Below are positions 9,309 to 17,565 of a stretch of 56,377 nucleotides of DNA, in pieces (within the stretch, counting starts at the first letter, position 1; each line of letters opens with the position of its first letter). Source of the stretch: Geobacteraceae bacterium (GTDB lineage: Bacteria > Desulfobacterota > Desulfuromonadia > Geobacterales > Pseudopelobacteraceae); NCBI GenBank assembly GCA_016720395.1, contig JADKKR010000011.1, forward strand, positions 1-56,377. The letters are read 5' to 3'. The translations under genes were made by a program, and so were the position numbers. The notes under the pieces were generated by a model. The model worked only from the letters and a program-made list of their open reading frames with translations, searched no databases and was not told where the DNA came from.

Positions 9309-9402
9309 GTTGGCATGTTTATGCCCCGGTCCCGGGTCTTTCGACCGTATTGACGGAATCCGGGTCGGCCTTTTGTGTGGCCGATAACTACTCCCCTTTA
9401 CT
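9296..9402 (-). promoter_or_regulatory. yybP-ykoY (manganese) riboswitch aptamer
   Basis: The minus-strand transcript opens with TAAAGGGGAGTAG and closes with ACAAGACCTTTA, the two most conserved parts of the yybP-ykoY class. Its P1 is TAAAGG/CCTTTA. In between are a perfect hairpin ATCGGCC/GGCCGA, a CCGT-CAAT-ACGG hairpin, GTC-GAAA-GAC, and CCGGGGCAT with an ATGCC partner, matching the class layout. This class binds Mn2+ and usually turns on exporters (MntP, Alx, TerC-type, P-type ATPases). The downstream unit contains a TerC-family gene. Identified by eye; a covariance-model search would settle it. Confidence 0.88.
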
Positions 9403-9410
9403 TTCATCTT

Positions 9411-9439
9411 AAAATAATGATTAGTGACGTAAATGTCAA
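9411..9439 (-). promoter_or_regulatory. Sigma70-type promoter of the riboswitch-htpX unit
   Basis: On the minus strand: TTGACA, a 17-nt spacer, TATTTT. Transcription would begin just 5' of the aptamer (about 9403), as expected for a riboswitch leader. Confidence 0.7.
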
Positions 9440-9545
9440 GTGTGAATCGCTCCTGGATCCAGTAGGCACTTTTGAGCGATAAGTGACTTCAGTTAACAAC
9501 AAGCTCTGAGCCGGCATGACTTGATCTCGGATTACAACTTTATTC

Positions 9546-9574
9546 TTCGGCGAGACAACAACAGCTTCGCCGAA
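9546..9574. repeat. Perfect 8-bp hairpin upstream of the htpX unit
   Basis: TTCGGCGA and TCGCCGAA are separated by 13 nt, beyond the uvrA terminator. There is no T run, so it is not an obvious terminator. It could be part of a longer 3' structure for uvrA. Confidence 0.5.
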
Positions 9575-9580
9575 CACAAT

Positions 9581-9614
9581 AAAGACCCGCCTGAATTATC
9601 AGACGGGCCTTTTT
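9581..9614 (-). terminator. Rho-independent terminator of uvrA
   Basis: On the minus strand GGCCCGTCTGA and TCAGGCGGGTC form the stem with a four-base loop, flanked by A and T stretches. It begins 24 nt after the uvrA stop. Confidence 0.8.
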
Positions 9615-9637
9615 GTAACAGTTCCGTTCCGGACTAC

Positions 9638-12508
9638 TCAGAGCATCTTCCTCAGATACTGTCCGGTATAGGACTTGGTCACCCTGGCCACCTGCTCCGG
9701 TGTACCGGTCGCGATGATCTCGCCCCCCCGGTCGCCACCCTCCGGTCCCAGGTCAATGATCCAGTCGGCGGTCTTGATCACATCCAGATTGTGTTCGATG
9801 ATCACGATGGTGTTGCCGGATTCCACCAGCTTGTGCAGTACGTCCAACAGCTTGGCGATATCATGGAAATGCAGCCCGGTGGTCGGTTCGTCCAGGATGT
9901 AGACCGTGCGGCCGGTAGCACGCTTGGAAAGCTCCTTGGACAGCTTGACCCGCTGGGCCTCTCCGCCGGAAAGGGTGGTGGCAGACTGCCCCAGAGTGAT
10001 GTACCCCAATCCGACCTCCTCCAGCGTGTTGAGCTTGTTTTTGATGCGCGGGATGGCCCCCATGAACTCCAACGCCTGGGAAACGGTCATATCAAGCACC
10101 TGGGCGATGGATTTCCCCTTATACAGCACTTCCAGGGTCTCGCGGTTGTAGCGGGCCCCCTTGCAGACCTCGCACTCCACATAGACATCCGGCAGGAAAT
10201 GCATCTCGATCTTGATGATGCCGTCGCCGGAACAGGCCTCGCAACGCCCCCCCTTGACATTGAAGGAATAGCGCCCCGGTTTGTAGCCGCGCAGTTTGGA
10301 CTCCTGCAGTCCCGCGAACAGGTCGCGGATATCGCCGAAAACGCCGGTGTAGGTGGCCGGATTGGAGCGCGGGGTGCGGCCGATGGGAGACTGGTCGATG
10401 TTGATGACCTTGTCCAGGTACTCCAGGCCCTGCACGTCCCTGACCGCCCCGGCTTTCTCCCGGCTGCGGTACAGTCGCTGGCTGAGGGTCTTGTGCAGGG
10501 TGTCGATCACCAGGGTGGACTTACCCGAGCCGGATACGCCGGTGACGCAGGTCATCACACCCAGAGGAATATCGACGGTGACATCCTTGAGATTGTTCTC
10601 GCTGGCCCCGATGATGCGCAGATGCTTGGTGCCCTTGCGCCGCTTCCGCGGAACCTCGATGCCCAGTTCGCCCGACAGGTAACGCCCGGTCAGGGAGGCG
10701 GGATTCCGCATCACCTCGGCGGGGGTGCCCTGGGCCACGACCTCGCCGCCATGCACACCGGCTCCCGGTCCCATGTCGATCAGGTGATCGGCCTCCAGAA
10801 TGGTCTCCTCGTCGTGCTCCACCACCAGCACGGTGTTGCCGATGTCGCGCAGGTGCTTGAGGGTGTCCAGCAGGCGCGCATTATCACGCTGGTGCAGTCC
10901 GATGGAAGGCTCGTCCAGGATATAGAGCACCCCCACCAGTGATGATCCGATCTGGGTGGCCAGACGGATGCGCTGCCCCTCGCCTCCCGAGAGCGTCCCG
11001 GCGGTGCGATCCAGGGACAGGTAGTCCAGTCCCACATTCACCAGAAATGACAGGCGCTCGCGGACCTCTTTGAGGATGCGGCGGGCAATCTCCTGCTCCT
11101 TTTCGGTCAGCTGCAGCTCTTCAAAGAACCTCAAGCAGTCCCGGATGGAAAGTGCCGTTATATCCCGGATGGTCTTTTGCGCCACCAGCACGTGCAGCGC
11201 CTCGGGGCGTAGACGGGCTCCCTGGCATGTCGGACAGGGCATGACGTTCATGTACTTTTCCAGCTCTTCGCGGGCCGCATCCGATTCGGTCTCGCGCCAG
11301 CGCCGCTGGAGGTTATTCAGGACCCCCTCGAACTCCTTCTGGTATGTGTGTCGGCGGTCGCCGTCCTCCTCCCACCAGAACTCGATCTTCTCCCCCTTGG
11401 AACCGTTAAGGATTACCTCCCTGACCGCCGCCGGCAGTTCCTTGAAGGGTGTGCGAATATCGAACTTGTAGGCTTTGGCCAGGGCATCAAGGATCAGGTG
11501 GAACCACCCCGACAGGCGCTTCTCCCAGGGCGCGATGGCCCCCTCGCGCAAGGACAGCTCCGGATTGGGGATGACCAGCTCGGAGTCGAAGTACATGCGC
11601 GTGCCCAGCCCGGTACATTCCGGGCAGGCACCGTGGGGATTGTTGAAGGAGAACAGCCGCGGAGTGATCTCCTGATAGGAGATGCCGCACTCGACGCAGG
11701 CCAGCTTTTCGGAAAAGAGCATCTCGCGGTCTTTTTCCGGCTTTCGGCGTACGGACTTCGGCTCTCCCGGCGTTTCATAAGACGCAGTCGCCGCAACAGA
11801 CACCTTGACCACACCGTCGGCATGGTGCAGGGCGGTTTCCAGCGAGTCGGCCAGGCGGCGCTGAACCCCCTCCTTGACCACGATCCGGTCCACAACGATA
11901 TCGATGTCGTGCTTCTTTTTCTTGTCCAGCTCGATCTCTTCAGCCAGTTCGCGCATCTGCCCGTCCACAATCACGCGGGTGAAGCCCTCCTTGCGCAGCT
12001 GGTTGAGTTCCTTCCTGTACTCCCCCTTGCGGCCCCGGATCATGGGCGCCAGCAGGGTCAGCTTACTGCCGGCCGGCAGGGCCATGATCTGGTCCACCAT
12101 CTGGGAGACGGTCTGGGAGGTGATCTCCTTGCCGCAGGAGGTGCAGTGGGGGTGGCCGACACGGGCGAACAGCAGGCGCAGGTAGTCGTAAATCTCAGTG
12201 ACGGTGCCGACCGTGGAGCGGGGGTTCTTGCTGGTGGTCTTCTGCTCGATTGAGATTGCCGGCGAAAGCCCCTCGATGGACTCCACATCCGGCTTTTCCA
12301 TCTGCTCCAGGAACTGGCGGGCATAGGCCGAGAGCGACTCTACGTAGCGGCGCTGCCCCTCGGCGTAGATGGTGTCGAAGGCCAGGGTCGACTTGCCCGA
12401 GCCGGAGATGCCGGTGATAACGACAAGTCGATCACGGGGAATCTCCACGTCGATGCACTTGAGGTTGTGCTCGCAGGCGCCTTTGATAATGATACTGGTG
12501 TGGGACAT
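9638..12508 (-). CDS. uvrA: Excinuclease ABC subunit A
   Basis: 956 aa from the ATG at 12508, chosen because AAAGGA precedes it and MSHTSIIIKGACEHNLK is the usual UvrA opening; a longer reading to 12604 adds unrelated residues. UvrA is the damage-recognition ATPase of nucleotide excision repair. Both ABC modules are visible: Walker A GISGSGKST and GVSGSGKST, signatures LSGGEGQRI and LSGGEAQRV, Walker B ILDEPSIGLH and ILDEPTTGLH. Zinc-finger cysteines are present (CTSC; CVEC with CPEC; CEAC with CEVC). No disruption is seen. A 12-nt near-palindrome lies 108 nt upstream. The partner repair gene mfd is also in this window. Confidence 0.98.
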   Translation of the reverse strand: MSHTSIIIKGACEHNLKCIDVEIPRDRLVVITGISGSGKSTLAFDTIYAEGQRRYVESLSAYARQFLEQMEKPDVESIEGLSPAISIEQKTTSKNPRSTVGTVTEIYDYLRLLFARVGHPHCTSCGKEITSQTVSQMVDQIMALPAGSKLTLLAPMIRGRKGEYRKELNQLRKEGFTRVIVDGQMRELAEEIELDKKKKHDIDIVVDRIVVKEGVQRRLADSLETALHHADGVVKVSVAATASYETPGEPKSVRRKPEKDREMLFSEKLACVECGISYQEITPRLFSFNNPHGACPECTGLGTRMYFDSELVIPNPELSLREGAIAPWEKRLSGWFHLILDALAKAYKFDIRTPFKELPAAVREVILNGSKGEKIEFWWEEDGDRRHTYQKEFEGVLNNLQRRWRETESDAAREELEKYMNVMPCPTCQGARLRPEALHVLVAQKTIRDITALSIRDCLRFFEELQLTEKEQEIARRILKEVRERLSFLVNVGLDYLSLDRTAGTLSGGEGQRIRLATQIGSSLVGVLYILDEPSIGLHQRDNARLLDTLKHLRDIGNTVLVVEHDEETILEADHLIDMGPGAGVHGGEVVAQGTPAEVMRNPASLTGRYLSGELGIEVPRKRRKGTKHLRIIGASENNLKDVTVDIPLGVMTCVTGVSGSGKSTLVIDTLHKTLSQRLYRSREKAGAVRDVQGLEYLDKVINIDQSPIGRTPRSNPATYTGVFGDIRDLFAGLQESKLRGYKPGRYSFNVKGGRCEACSGDGIIKIEMHFLPDVYVECEVCKGARYNRETLEVLYKGKSIAQVLDMTVSQALEFMGAIPRIKNKLNTLEEVGLGYITLGQSATTLSGGEAQRVKLSKELSKRATGRTVYILDEPTTGLHFHDIAKLLDVLHKLVESGNTIVIIEHNLDVIKTADWIIDLGPEGGDRGGEIIATGTPEQVARVTKSYTGQYLRKML

Positions 12509-12787
12509 TGGGGGTTCCTTTACTGCAAATTGACTTTTCAATGTACCACAAAGCAGATTCAGAATGAAATGTCTTTGCAACCCGGATAAAGTAGATGCCG
12601 ACAACCTGACAGCGGGTTATCGGTAACGGTCAATAGTAATTTCATTTCAGACAGCCCCATGCTATACATCCGACAGTCAGGTGGCCAGCAGCAGCTTTTT
12701 GTTGAGATGATAAAGGGAGCATCGGACAAAACCGGAGCCCGGATAAACGGCTCCGGTTGTGAGGTACAGCAGGAAAGGTGAGCCTCG

Positions 12788-13264
12788 ATGACTAAAAGGA
12801 ATCTGGCAGGAATGATTGAGTGGCTGAGGCCTTTCGGCATAGGCCTTGCCGTATTTATTGCCTATTATCTGGGAAGCGATGAGATCTCACGATTTCATAT
12901 AATGGGGCCATTCGTAGTCATGATCATGTCAGGCACGGTGGCCTTTGAATCTTTGATCCTGGGAGAAGCGGCTTCCGAGAAAATCGGTTATGCACCCAAC
13001 CGTGCCTATCAAATTCAGTCGGGTCTGGCCAATTCGGCCACAGCCATCACGGCCTTGCTGGTGTATGTGTTGAATTGGGGCCGATATGCGGACGCCACCA
13101 TCGTTATCGTGATGTTGCTGTTCTTCACGTTCTCGGCGCTAAATCATGTCGCCTCCGCCATCAGGGGTCGAAACCTGAAACCGGTCAATTTACTGCGTCC
13201 TGCCATTGCGTTGTTATTGAACGGCTTCATGCTTCCACCCATGATCAAGGCACTGGCCCAGTAA
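12788..13264 (+). CDS. Conserved membrane protein, four helices
   Basis: 158 aa. Hydrophobic segments at about 14-30, 38-58, 80-96 and 100-120, plus a hydrophobic C-terminus (LRPAIALLLNGFMLPPMIKAL). An AGGAAAGG site lies 9 nt before the ATG. It resembles small DUF6790-type membrane proteins, but I do not recognise it with certainty. It precedes the DUF2007-like gene on the same strand. Confidence 0.7.
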   Translation: MTKRNLAGMIEWLRPFGIGLAVFIAYYLGSDEISRFHIMGPFVVMIMSGTVAFESLILGEAASEKIGYAPNRAYQIQSGLANSATAITALLVYVLNWGRYADATIVIVMLLFFTFSALNHVASAIRGRNLKPVNLLRPAIALLLNGFMLPPMIKALAQ

Positions 13265-13277
13265 ACCTCGGGTAACG

Positions 13278-13619
13278 TTGAGTGTTTCATTGAGAAAAAT
13301 GATCGGAGAGAATTTGAAGACCGTTTACAGCGCCTCGAACATATCGTTAGTCAGCATCTTCCGGAACATCCTTGATGGACACGGGATCAGATGCTGGGTC
13401 AAAAACGAATTTCTTACCGCAGGAATGGGTGACATCCCGCCCATTGAATGCTGGCCGCAACTATGCGTCGACGATGCTGATTATGCGGAGGCGAAACGGA
13501 TCGTAGACGAGGCCCTGTCAGAGAAGGACATGACCGCCTGGAGATGTGATTCGTGCAACGAAGATATCGAGGGGCAGTTTACGGAATGCTGGAAGTGCGG
13601 GAAGAACCGGCCAGTGTAA
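13278..13619 (+). CDS. DUF2007-like protein with C-terminal zinc ribbon
   Basis: Up to 113 aa. The N-terminal part (KTVYSASNISLVSIFRNIL, then GIRCWVKNEF, then PQLCVDDADYAEAKRIVDEAL) fits the DUF2007 (putative signal-transducing) fold. The end carries two CxxC pairs (CDSC, CWKC), a zinc ribbon. The start is uncertain: TTG at 13278, ATG at 13299, or TTG at 13314 (just after GGAGAG, where homologues would begin MKTVYSA). It lies 13 nt after the membrane-protein gene. Confidence 0.7.
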   Translation: MSVSLRKMIGENLKTVYSASNISLVSIFRNILDGHGIRCWVKNEFLTAGMGDIPPIECWPQLCVDDADYAEAKRIVDEALSEKDMTAWRCDSCNEDIEGQFTECWKCGKNRPV

Positions 13620-14078
13620 ATAGAGCTTACATCAGTAAAGATCGAAGCAGAGTCAGCCTTAATCCTGCCATAGTACATCCAGCCACGCCGCCGGGTCAAC
13701 TGGTAGCGCAGGGTTGCATTTTATTGAACAGACGCCTATCTCGTATCCTCACACCACGCACCGATGACGACCCTCAGACGTCTTACACCCTTATTATCTG
13801 TGGCATTTGACGGTTTTGCCATATATGACAGTTTTTTTCAGAAACAGTTCCTTTACCAGACAGCCCACCTTCATCTAAACAGATAAATATCAAGCCATTA
13901 CGGCATCAAATCCGACAGTTTTCTACCGGCATGCTTTTCGCTAAACCTTTGACAAGCGTTTTGCAGGCTACGCAATGACCATGGTGGCCGGTTATGGCGG
14001 TTTCTCAAGACATTGTCGGATTGCACAATGTTGCTCAGGCTTCAGATCCCCATCATATGTGGAAAAGGTGGTACCGCC
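13620..14078. other. 459-nt intergenic region upstream of the RiPP cluster
   Basis: No convincing gene is present. It holds three copies of a short GAC(A/G)GTTTT word at about 13811, 13826 and 13911, and a TTGACA box at 13949 with no good -10 at standard spacing. The promoter and any operator for the RiPP cluster should be here, but I cannot pin them down. Confidence 0.4.
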
Positions 14079-14282
14079 ATGTCGGACGTCAATCAAAGAA
14101 ACAAACCCGTGTATGAAACTCCTACCGTGATAGCCCTGGGCGGCCTGGCCCGGGGAACCGGCTATTGCGCGGCCGGATCGGGTGCTACTGACGATTACTG
14201 CACGGCCGGGCTCGCCGCCGGAACCGCCTGCACGGAAGGCGGTCTCGCTCCGGCTGCATGCACCGCCGGCACGTCTTTTTAG
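14079..14282 (+). CDS. RiPP precursor peptide with lasso-type leader motif and four CxxG units
   Basis: 67 aa from the ATG at 14079, preceded by AAAGGTGG. The leader (about 1-27) contains YETPTVIALGGLARGT at residues 12-27. This fits the lasso leader motif YxxPxLxxxGxxxxxT that PqqD-like recognition elements bind, with V at the L position. The rest is a Gly/Ala/Thr-rich core with Cys at 30, 41, 51 and 61, each followed by xxG (CAAG, CTAG, CTEG, CTAG), a 10-11-residue period. No other gene-sized reading fits here. Immediate neighbours are a PqqD-like protein and two radical SAM/SPASM enzymes, so this is the likely substrate. Modification type and cleavage site are unknown; a cut near G26-G28 is a guess. 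Confidence 0.85.
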   Translation: MSDVNQRNKPVYETPTVIALGGLARGTGYCAAGSGATDDYCTAGLAAGTACTEGGLAPAACTAGTSF

Positions 14283-14347
14283 CGCAAAACCGGAGATCAA
14301 GGCAGGCCCGGTACGTTTGCAGTAACGACAGTTCGAAAGGAATGATC

Positions 14348-14653
14348 ATGAGTCGTACGGATAGACCAATAGCAGATCCCGGGGTCGTACTCCGTGAGGA
14401 GTTCGATGACTGGGCGATCCTCTTCAACCCCGATACGGCCGCGGCTTTGGGAATCAACCCTGTCGGCGTCTCGGTCTGGAAACGGCTGGACGGCAGGAAA
14501 AACATTACAGAGATCGTCACGGAAATCAAATCCGGCTTTGAGGGTGTTCCAGACAGTGCCGGCGAAGAGATCGGCACCTTTATCGACAGGCTGGTCGAAG
14601 AGGGGTATGTGGGCTATGAGCTGAAGGTCAGTAATTCGGTATCCTGCAACTGA
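14348..14653 (+). CDS. PqqD-family RiPP recognition protein (ScmD-like)
   Basis: 101 aa from the ATG at 14348, 6 nt after AAAGGA (an overlapping ATG at 14342 is too close). The sequence follows the PqqD winged-helix pattern: PGVVLREEFDDWAILFNPDT (early strands), INPVGVSVWKRLDGRKN, then IVTEI and a helix ending LVEEGYV. Such proteins bind the precursor leader and present it to radical SAM enzymes. It lies 65 nt after the precursor gene and 30 nt before the first radical SAM gene. It looks closest to the PqqD-like member of the SynChlorMet cassette. Confidence 0.88.
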   Translation: MSRTDRPIADPGVVLREEFDDWAILFNPDTAAALGINPVGVSVWKRLDGRKNITEIVTEIKSGFEGVPDSAGEEIGTFIDRLVEEGYVGYELKVSNSVSCN

Positions 14654-14685
14654 AACCCGGCACGAAACCGCTCATCTCGACGTTG

Positions 14686-15768
14686 ATGCGGACCCCCCGC
14701 AGTCTTGATATCGAGATCACTTCCCACTGCAATCTGCGCTGCAGCTACTGCTATTACTTCAACAATCCGGCGGTGAACTACCGGGAACTGGCTACGGATG
14801 AATGGTTGAAGTTCTTCGACGAACTGGGGGCCCTCGGCGTGATGAGGGTCACACTGGCGGGCGGTGAGCCCTTTATCCGCGACGATCTGCCTGCACTCCT
14901 CGCAGGCATCGTCCGCAACCGGATGCGCTTCTCGATCCTCTCCAATGGTACATTGATCAGCGACGGTATCGCCGCCTTCATTGCCGGCACGGGACGTTGC
15001 GACTGTGTCCAGGTCTCGGTGGACGGCTCCTGCCCTGAACCGCATGACTCCTGTCGTGGCACTGGTTCTTTCGATCTGGCGATCGCCGGTATCCGCATCC
15101 TGCAGCGTCATGAGGTGAATGTGGCCGTACGGGTCACGATCCACCGGAACAACGTGAATGACCTGGAAAACATCGCCCGTTTCCTTCTGGATGAGCTGGG
15201 ATTGCCGGGCTTCAGTACCAACTCGGCCGGCTACCTGGGCGCCTGCTGCGGAAATGCGGATGAACTGCAGTTGAACATTGCAGAACGGGAGCAGGCAATG
15301 CAGATACTGCAGCACCTCTCCGGGAAATACCCCGGCCGCATCTCGGCGACAGCCGGACCGTTGACAAGCGGGCGCATGTGGCGACGAATGGAAGAGGCGC
15401 GGATACAGAACGCAGCGGCATTTCACAACGGCGGTCGACTGACAGGCTGCGGCTGCCCGGGCAGCAAGATCTCCGTTTGTGCGGACGGCACGGTCGTACC
15501 CTGTAATATGCTGGCTCATCTCGAACTGGGAAAGATCAACCACGATTCCCTGGCAAACATCTGGCAGCACAATCCAACACTGAACCGGCTCCGCCTGAGG
15601 CACACGATCCCGCTGACCAGCTTCGAATCCTGTACCGACTGTTCCTATATCCCCTATTGCACCGGCAACTGCCCGGGACTGGCCTACACGTTGACCGGCC
15701 TGATTGATCACCCCAGTCCGGATGCCTGCTTGCGACTTTTTCTCGAAGCCGGAGGTTCCATCGCATGA
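14686..15768 (+). CDS. Radical SAM/SPASM peptide-modifying enzyme 1 (ScmE-like)
   Basis: 360 aa. The radical SAM [4Fe-4S] motif is CNLRCSYC (Cys at 15, 19, 22), followed by LAGGEPFIRDD. The C-terminal SPASM/twitch region has clustered cysteines for auxiliary clusters: CGCPGSKISVCADGTVVPC, then CTDCSYIPYCTGNCPG. Such PqqE-like enzymes form Cys thioether or C-C crosslinks in ribosomal peptides. The start is ATG 14686; TTG 14683 is directly before it and no strong ribosome site is visible, so translation may be coupled to the PqqD gene. The end overlaps the next gene by 4 nt. Confidence 0.9.
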   Translation: MRTPRSLDIEITSHCNLRCSYCYYFNNPAVNYRELATDEWLKFFDELGALGVMRVTLAGGEPFIRDDLPALLAGIVRNRMRFSILSNGTLISDGIAAFIAGTGRCDCVQVSVDGSCPEPHDSCRGTGSFDLAIAGIRILQRHEVNVAVRVTIHRNNVNDLENIARFLLDELGLPGFSTNSAGYLGACCGNADELQLNIAEREQAMQILQHLSGKYPGRISATAGPLTSGRMWRRMEEARIQNAAAFHNGGRLTGCGCPGSKISVCADGTVVPCNMLAHLELGKINHDSLANIWQHNPTLNRLRLRHTIPLTSFESCTDCSYIPYCTGNCPGLAYTLTGLIDHPSPDACLRLFLEAGGSIA

Positions 15769-16904
15769 AAAGACCGGAGAACATTCCGCAATCCAGGACG
15801 GAGCAGTCCCGGGTATGCAAGCTCAACACTCTGTATTTCTACCTGGCCGAAGGGTGTAACCTGGCATGCCGCCACTGCTGGCTGGCACCCAAGCTCCACA
15901 CAACCGACAGGCAGTCTCCGACCCTGCCGGTTGAATTGTTCGAGATGGCCATCCGAGAAGCCAGACCTTTGGGGCTGAGCGGCGTCAAACTCACCGGCGG
16001 TGAACCGTTGCTGCATCCTCAATTCATCAGCCTGTTGAAGATAGTCCGCCGCGAGGAACTGGCCCTTACGATCGAGACCAACGGCCTGCTCTGCACGCCG
16101 GAGATCGCCGTTGAAATTGCAAAATCCCCCAAACGTTTCGTATCGGTGAGTATTGACGGGATTGATGCCGGAACCCACGAAGCGATCCGCGGCGTGCCGG
16201 GCTCATTTGATGCAGCCCGACTGGCGGTTAACAACCTGGTTGCCGCCGGCATCAGCCCCCAGATCATCTTCTCGGTTATGCGCTGCAATGCAGACCAGGT
16301 TGCCGCCGTAGTGCGTATGGCAGAAGAACTGGGGGCGGCGTCGGTCAAATTCAACATAGTACAGCCCACCGCCCGGGGTGAAATCCTGCATGAAGGCAGT
16401 GAAACCCTGGACATCGCCGAACTGATCTCGCTGGGGCGACGTGTGGAACAGGAACTGGCGCCCGGAACCGCGCTGAAGCTCTTCTTCCATTACCCGCACG
16501 CTTTCCGGGCTCTCAGCAGCATAGCGGGCGGAAACGGCAGCAGCGCCTGCAGCATCTTCGGTATCATGGGAGTTCTGGCCGGCGGTCAGTATGCCTTGTG
16601 CGGCATCGGCAGTCAGGTACCGGACCTGGTCTTTGGCGAGATCGGAAAGGACCGGCTGGAAGATATCTGGCAGGACAATGCCGTCCTGAATGCCCTGCGG
16701 GAAGGTCTGCCCGGACGTCTGCAGGGGGTCTGCGGCCGGTGCCTGATGAAAGGGCGCTGCCTGGGATCGTGCATCGCTCAGAATTACTACAGCACGGGTA
16801 GCCTGTGGGCACCGAACTGGTTCTGTGAGCAGGCGGAAGAAGCGGGACTTTTCCCGGCCTCACGCCTGGTGTCGGGCCCACTGAACAGCCATGCTGAGCC
16901 CTGA
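15765..16904 (+). CDS. Radical SAM/SPASM peptide-modifying enzyme 2 (ScmF-like)
   Basis: 379 aa. CNLACRHCW (Cys at 31, 35, 38) is the radical SAM motif, with KLTGGEPLLHP following and a SPASM-type end (CSIFG, ALCGIG, then CGRCLMKGRCLGSC). It starts inside the end of enzyme 1 (ATGA), so the two are translated together. Two different SPASM enzymes with one PqqD protein is the arrangement of the SynChlorMet cassette. They may install two kinds of bond or act as a pair. The pathway order is not visible from sequence. Confidence 0.9.
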   Translation: MKRPENIPQSRTEQSRVCKLNTLYFYLAEGCNLACRHCWLAPKLHTTDRQSPTLPVELFEMAIREARPLGLSGVKLTGGEPLLHPQFISLLKIVRREELALTIETNGLLCTPEIAVEIAKSPKRFVSVSIDGIDAGTHEAIRGVPGSFDAARLAVNNLVAAGISPQIIFSVMRCNADQVAAVVRMAEELGAASVKFNIVQPTARGEILHEGSETLDIAELISLGRRVEQELAPGTALKLFFHYPHAFRALSSIAGGNGSSACSIFGIMGVLAGGQYALCGIGSQVPDLVFGEIGKDRLEDIWQDNAVLNALREGLPGRLQGVCGRCLMKGRCLGSCIAQNYYSTGSLWAPNWFCEQAEEAGLFPASRLVSGPLNSHAEP

Positions 16905-17565
16905 TCACACTTGCCCTCGGGGCATGTTCTTCGCCTCCTATTCCGGCCCCAGCATGAATCCGACGCTGCGCGAACCGGAGATAATGGAGGTCGTGCCGTA
17001 TGGGAACCACCATCCGCACGTTGGTGATGTAGCCTACTTTCTTTCGCCGGATGTCGATCAGCCGATCGTCCACCGCATTGTCCGTATCACCCCCGCAGGT
17101 ATTTCCACACAAGGAGACAACAACTCCCGCATTGATGCATCCCTGCTGCAGCCGGATAGTATTAAAGGCCGGGTGACCGCCGCCTGGCGCGGCCAGAAGC
17201 GGCGCACGATCACAGGCGGTCTGGCGGGCCGGATGACAGGCCATTGGCGGCGCTGGCAGCGTACCTTCAGGCGTGTCATGACTACCCTGCTGTCCCCCCT
17301 CTATCAGAGCCTTTCTCAGCGGGGATTGGTTGCCCGGATGATGCCGCACCGATTCCTGCCGCGGGTCGTTACCTTTCAGTCCGGGGGGCAGGAACGTTTG
17401 CGTCTTCTGCTGGGGCAGCGGATCATCGGCACGTATGATGCCCAGGCTGGTCAATGGAGAATTACAAGGCCTTTCAAACTTATTGTGAATGCAGGTTCTC
17501 TCACGGGGTGGCAGTCACCTGTCAGATCGAAACAGCACGCTGAACTGAAAGGCGGCAGGCCATGA
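16891..17565 (+). CDS. S26 (signal peptidase I)-like protease with Ser/His pair
   Basis: 224 aa. GPSMNPTL (Ser21) is the nucleophile box of signal peptidase I. GDVAYF near 45, VHRIVRI (His61) and GDNN (75-78) are the later boxes. The general base position carries His rather than Lys, as in SipW/archaeal/ER-type enzymes. There is no obvious N-terminal membrane anchor, unlike true signal peptidases. A C-terminal extension of about 130 residues has a hydrophobic stretch near 130. It overlaps the ScmF-like gene by 14 nt. Best guess: the leader peptidase of the RiPP, which is an inference from position. ATG 16924 is an alternative start. Confidence 0.75.
   Translation: MLSPDHTCPRGMFFASYSGPSMNPTLREPEIMEVVPYGNHHPHVGDVAYFLSPDVDQPIVHRIVRITPAGISTQGDNNSRIDASLLQPDSIKGRVTAAWRGQKRRTITGGLAGRMTGHWRRWQRTFRRVMTTLLSPLYQSLSQRGLVARMMPHRFLPRVVTFQSGGQERLRLLLGQRIIGTYDAQAGQWRITRPFKLIVNAGSLTGWQSPVRSKQHAELKGGRP

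Noticed and set aside
9521..10942. 473-codon plus-strand frame opposite uvrA
   Set aside because: Antisense shadow of uvrA with no domain or start signal.
13685..13780. tRNA-like stretch (CAACTGGTAGCGCAG resembles a D-arm)
   Set aside because: No matching acceptor stem, anticodon arm or T-arm (GGTTCGAxTCC) could be placed around it.
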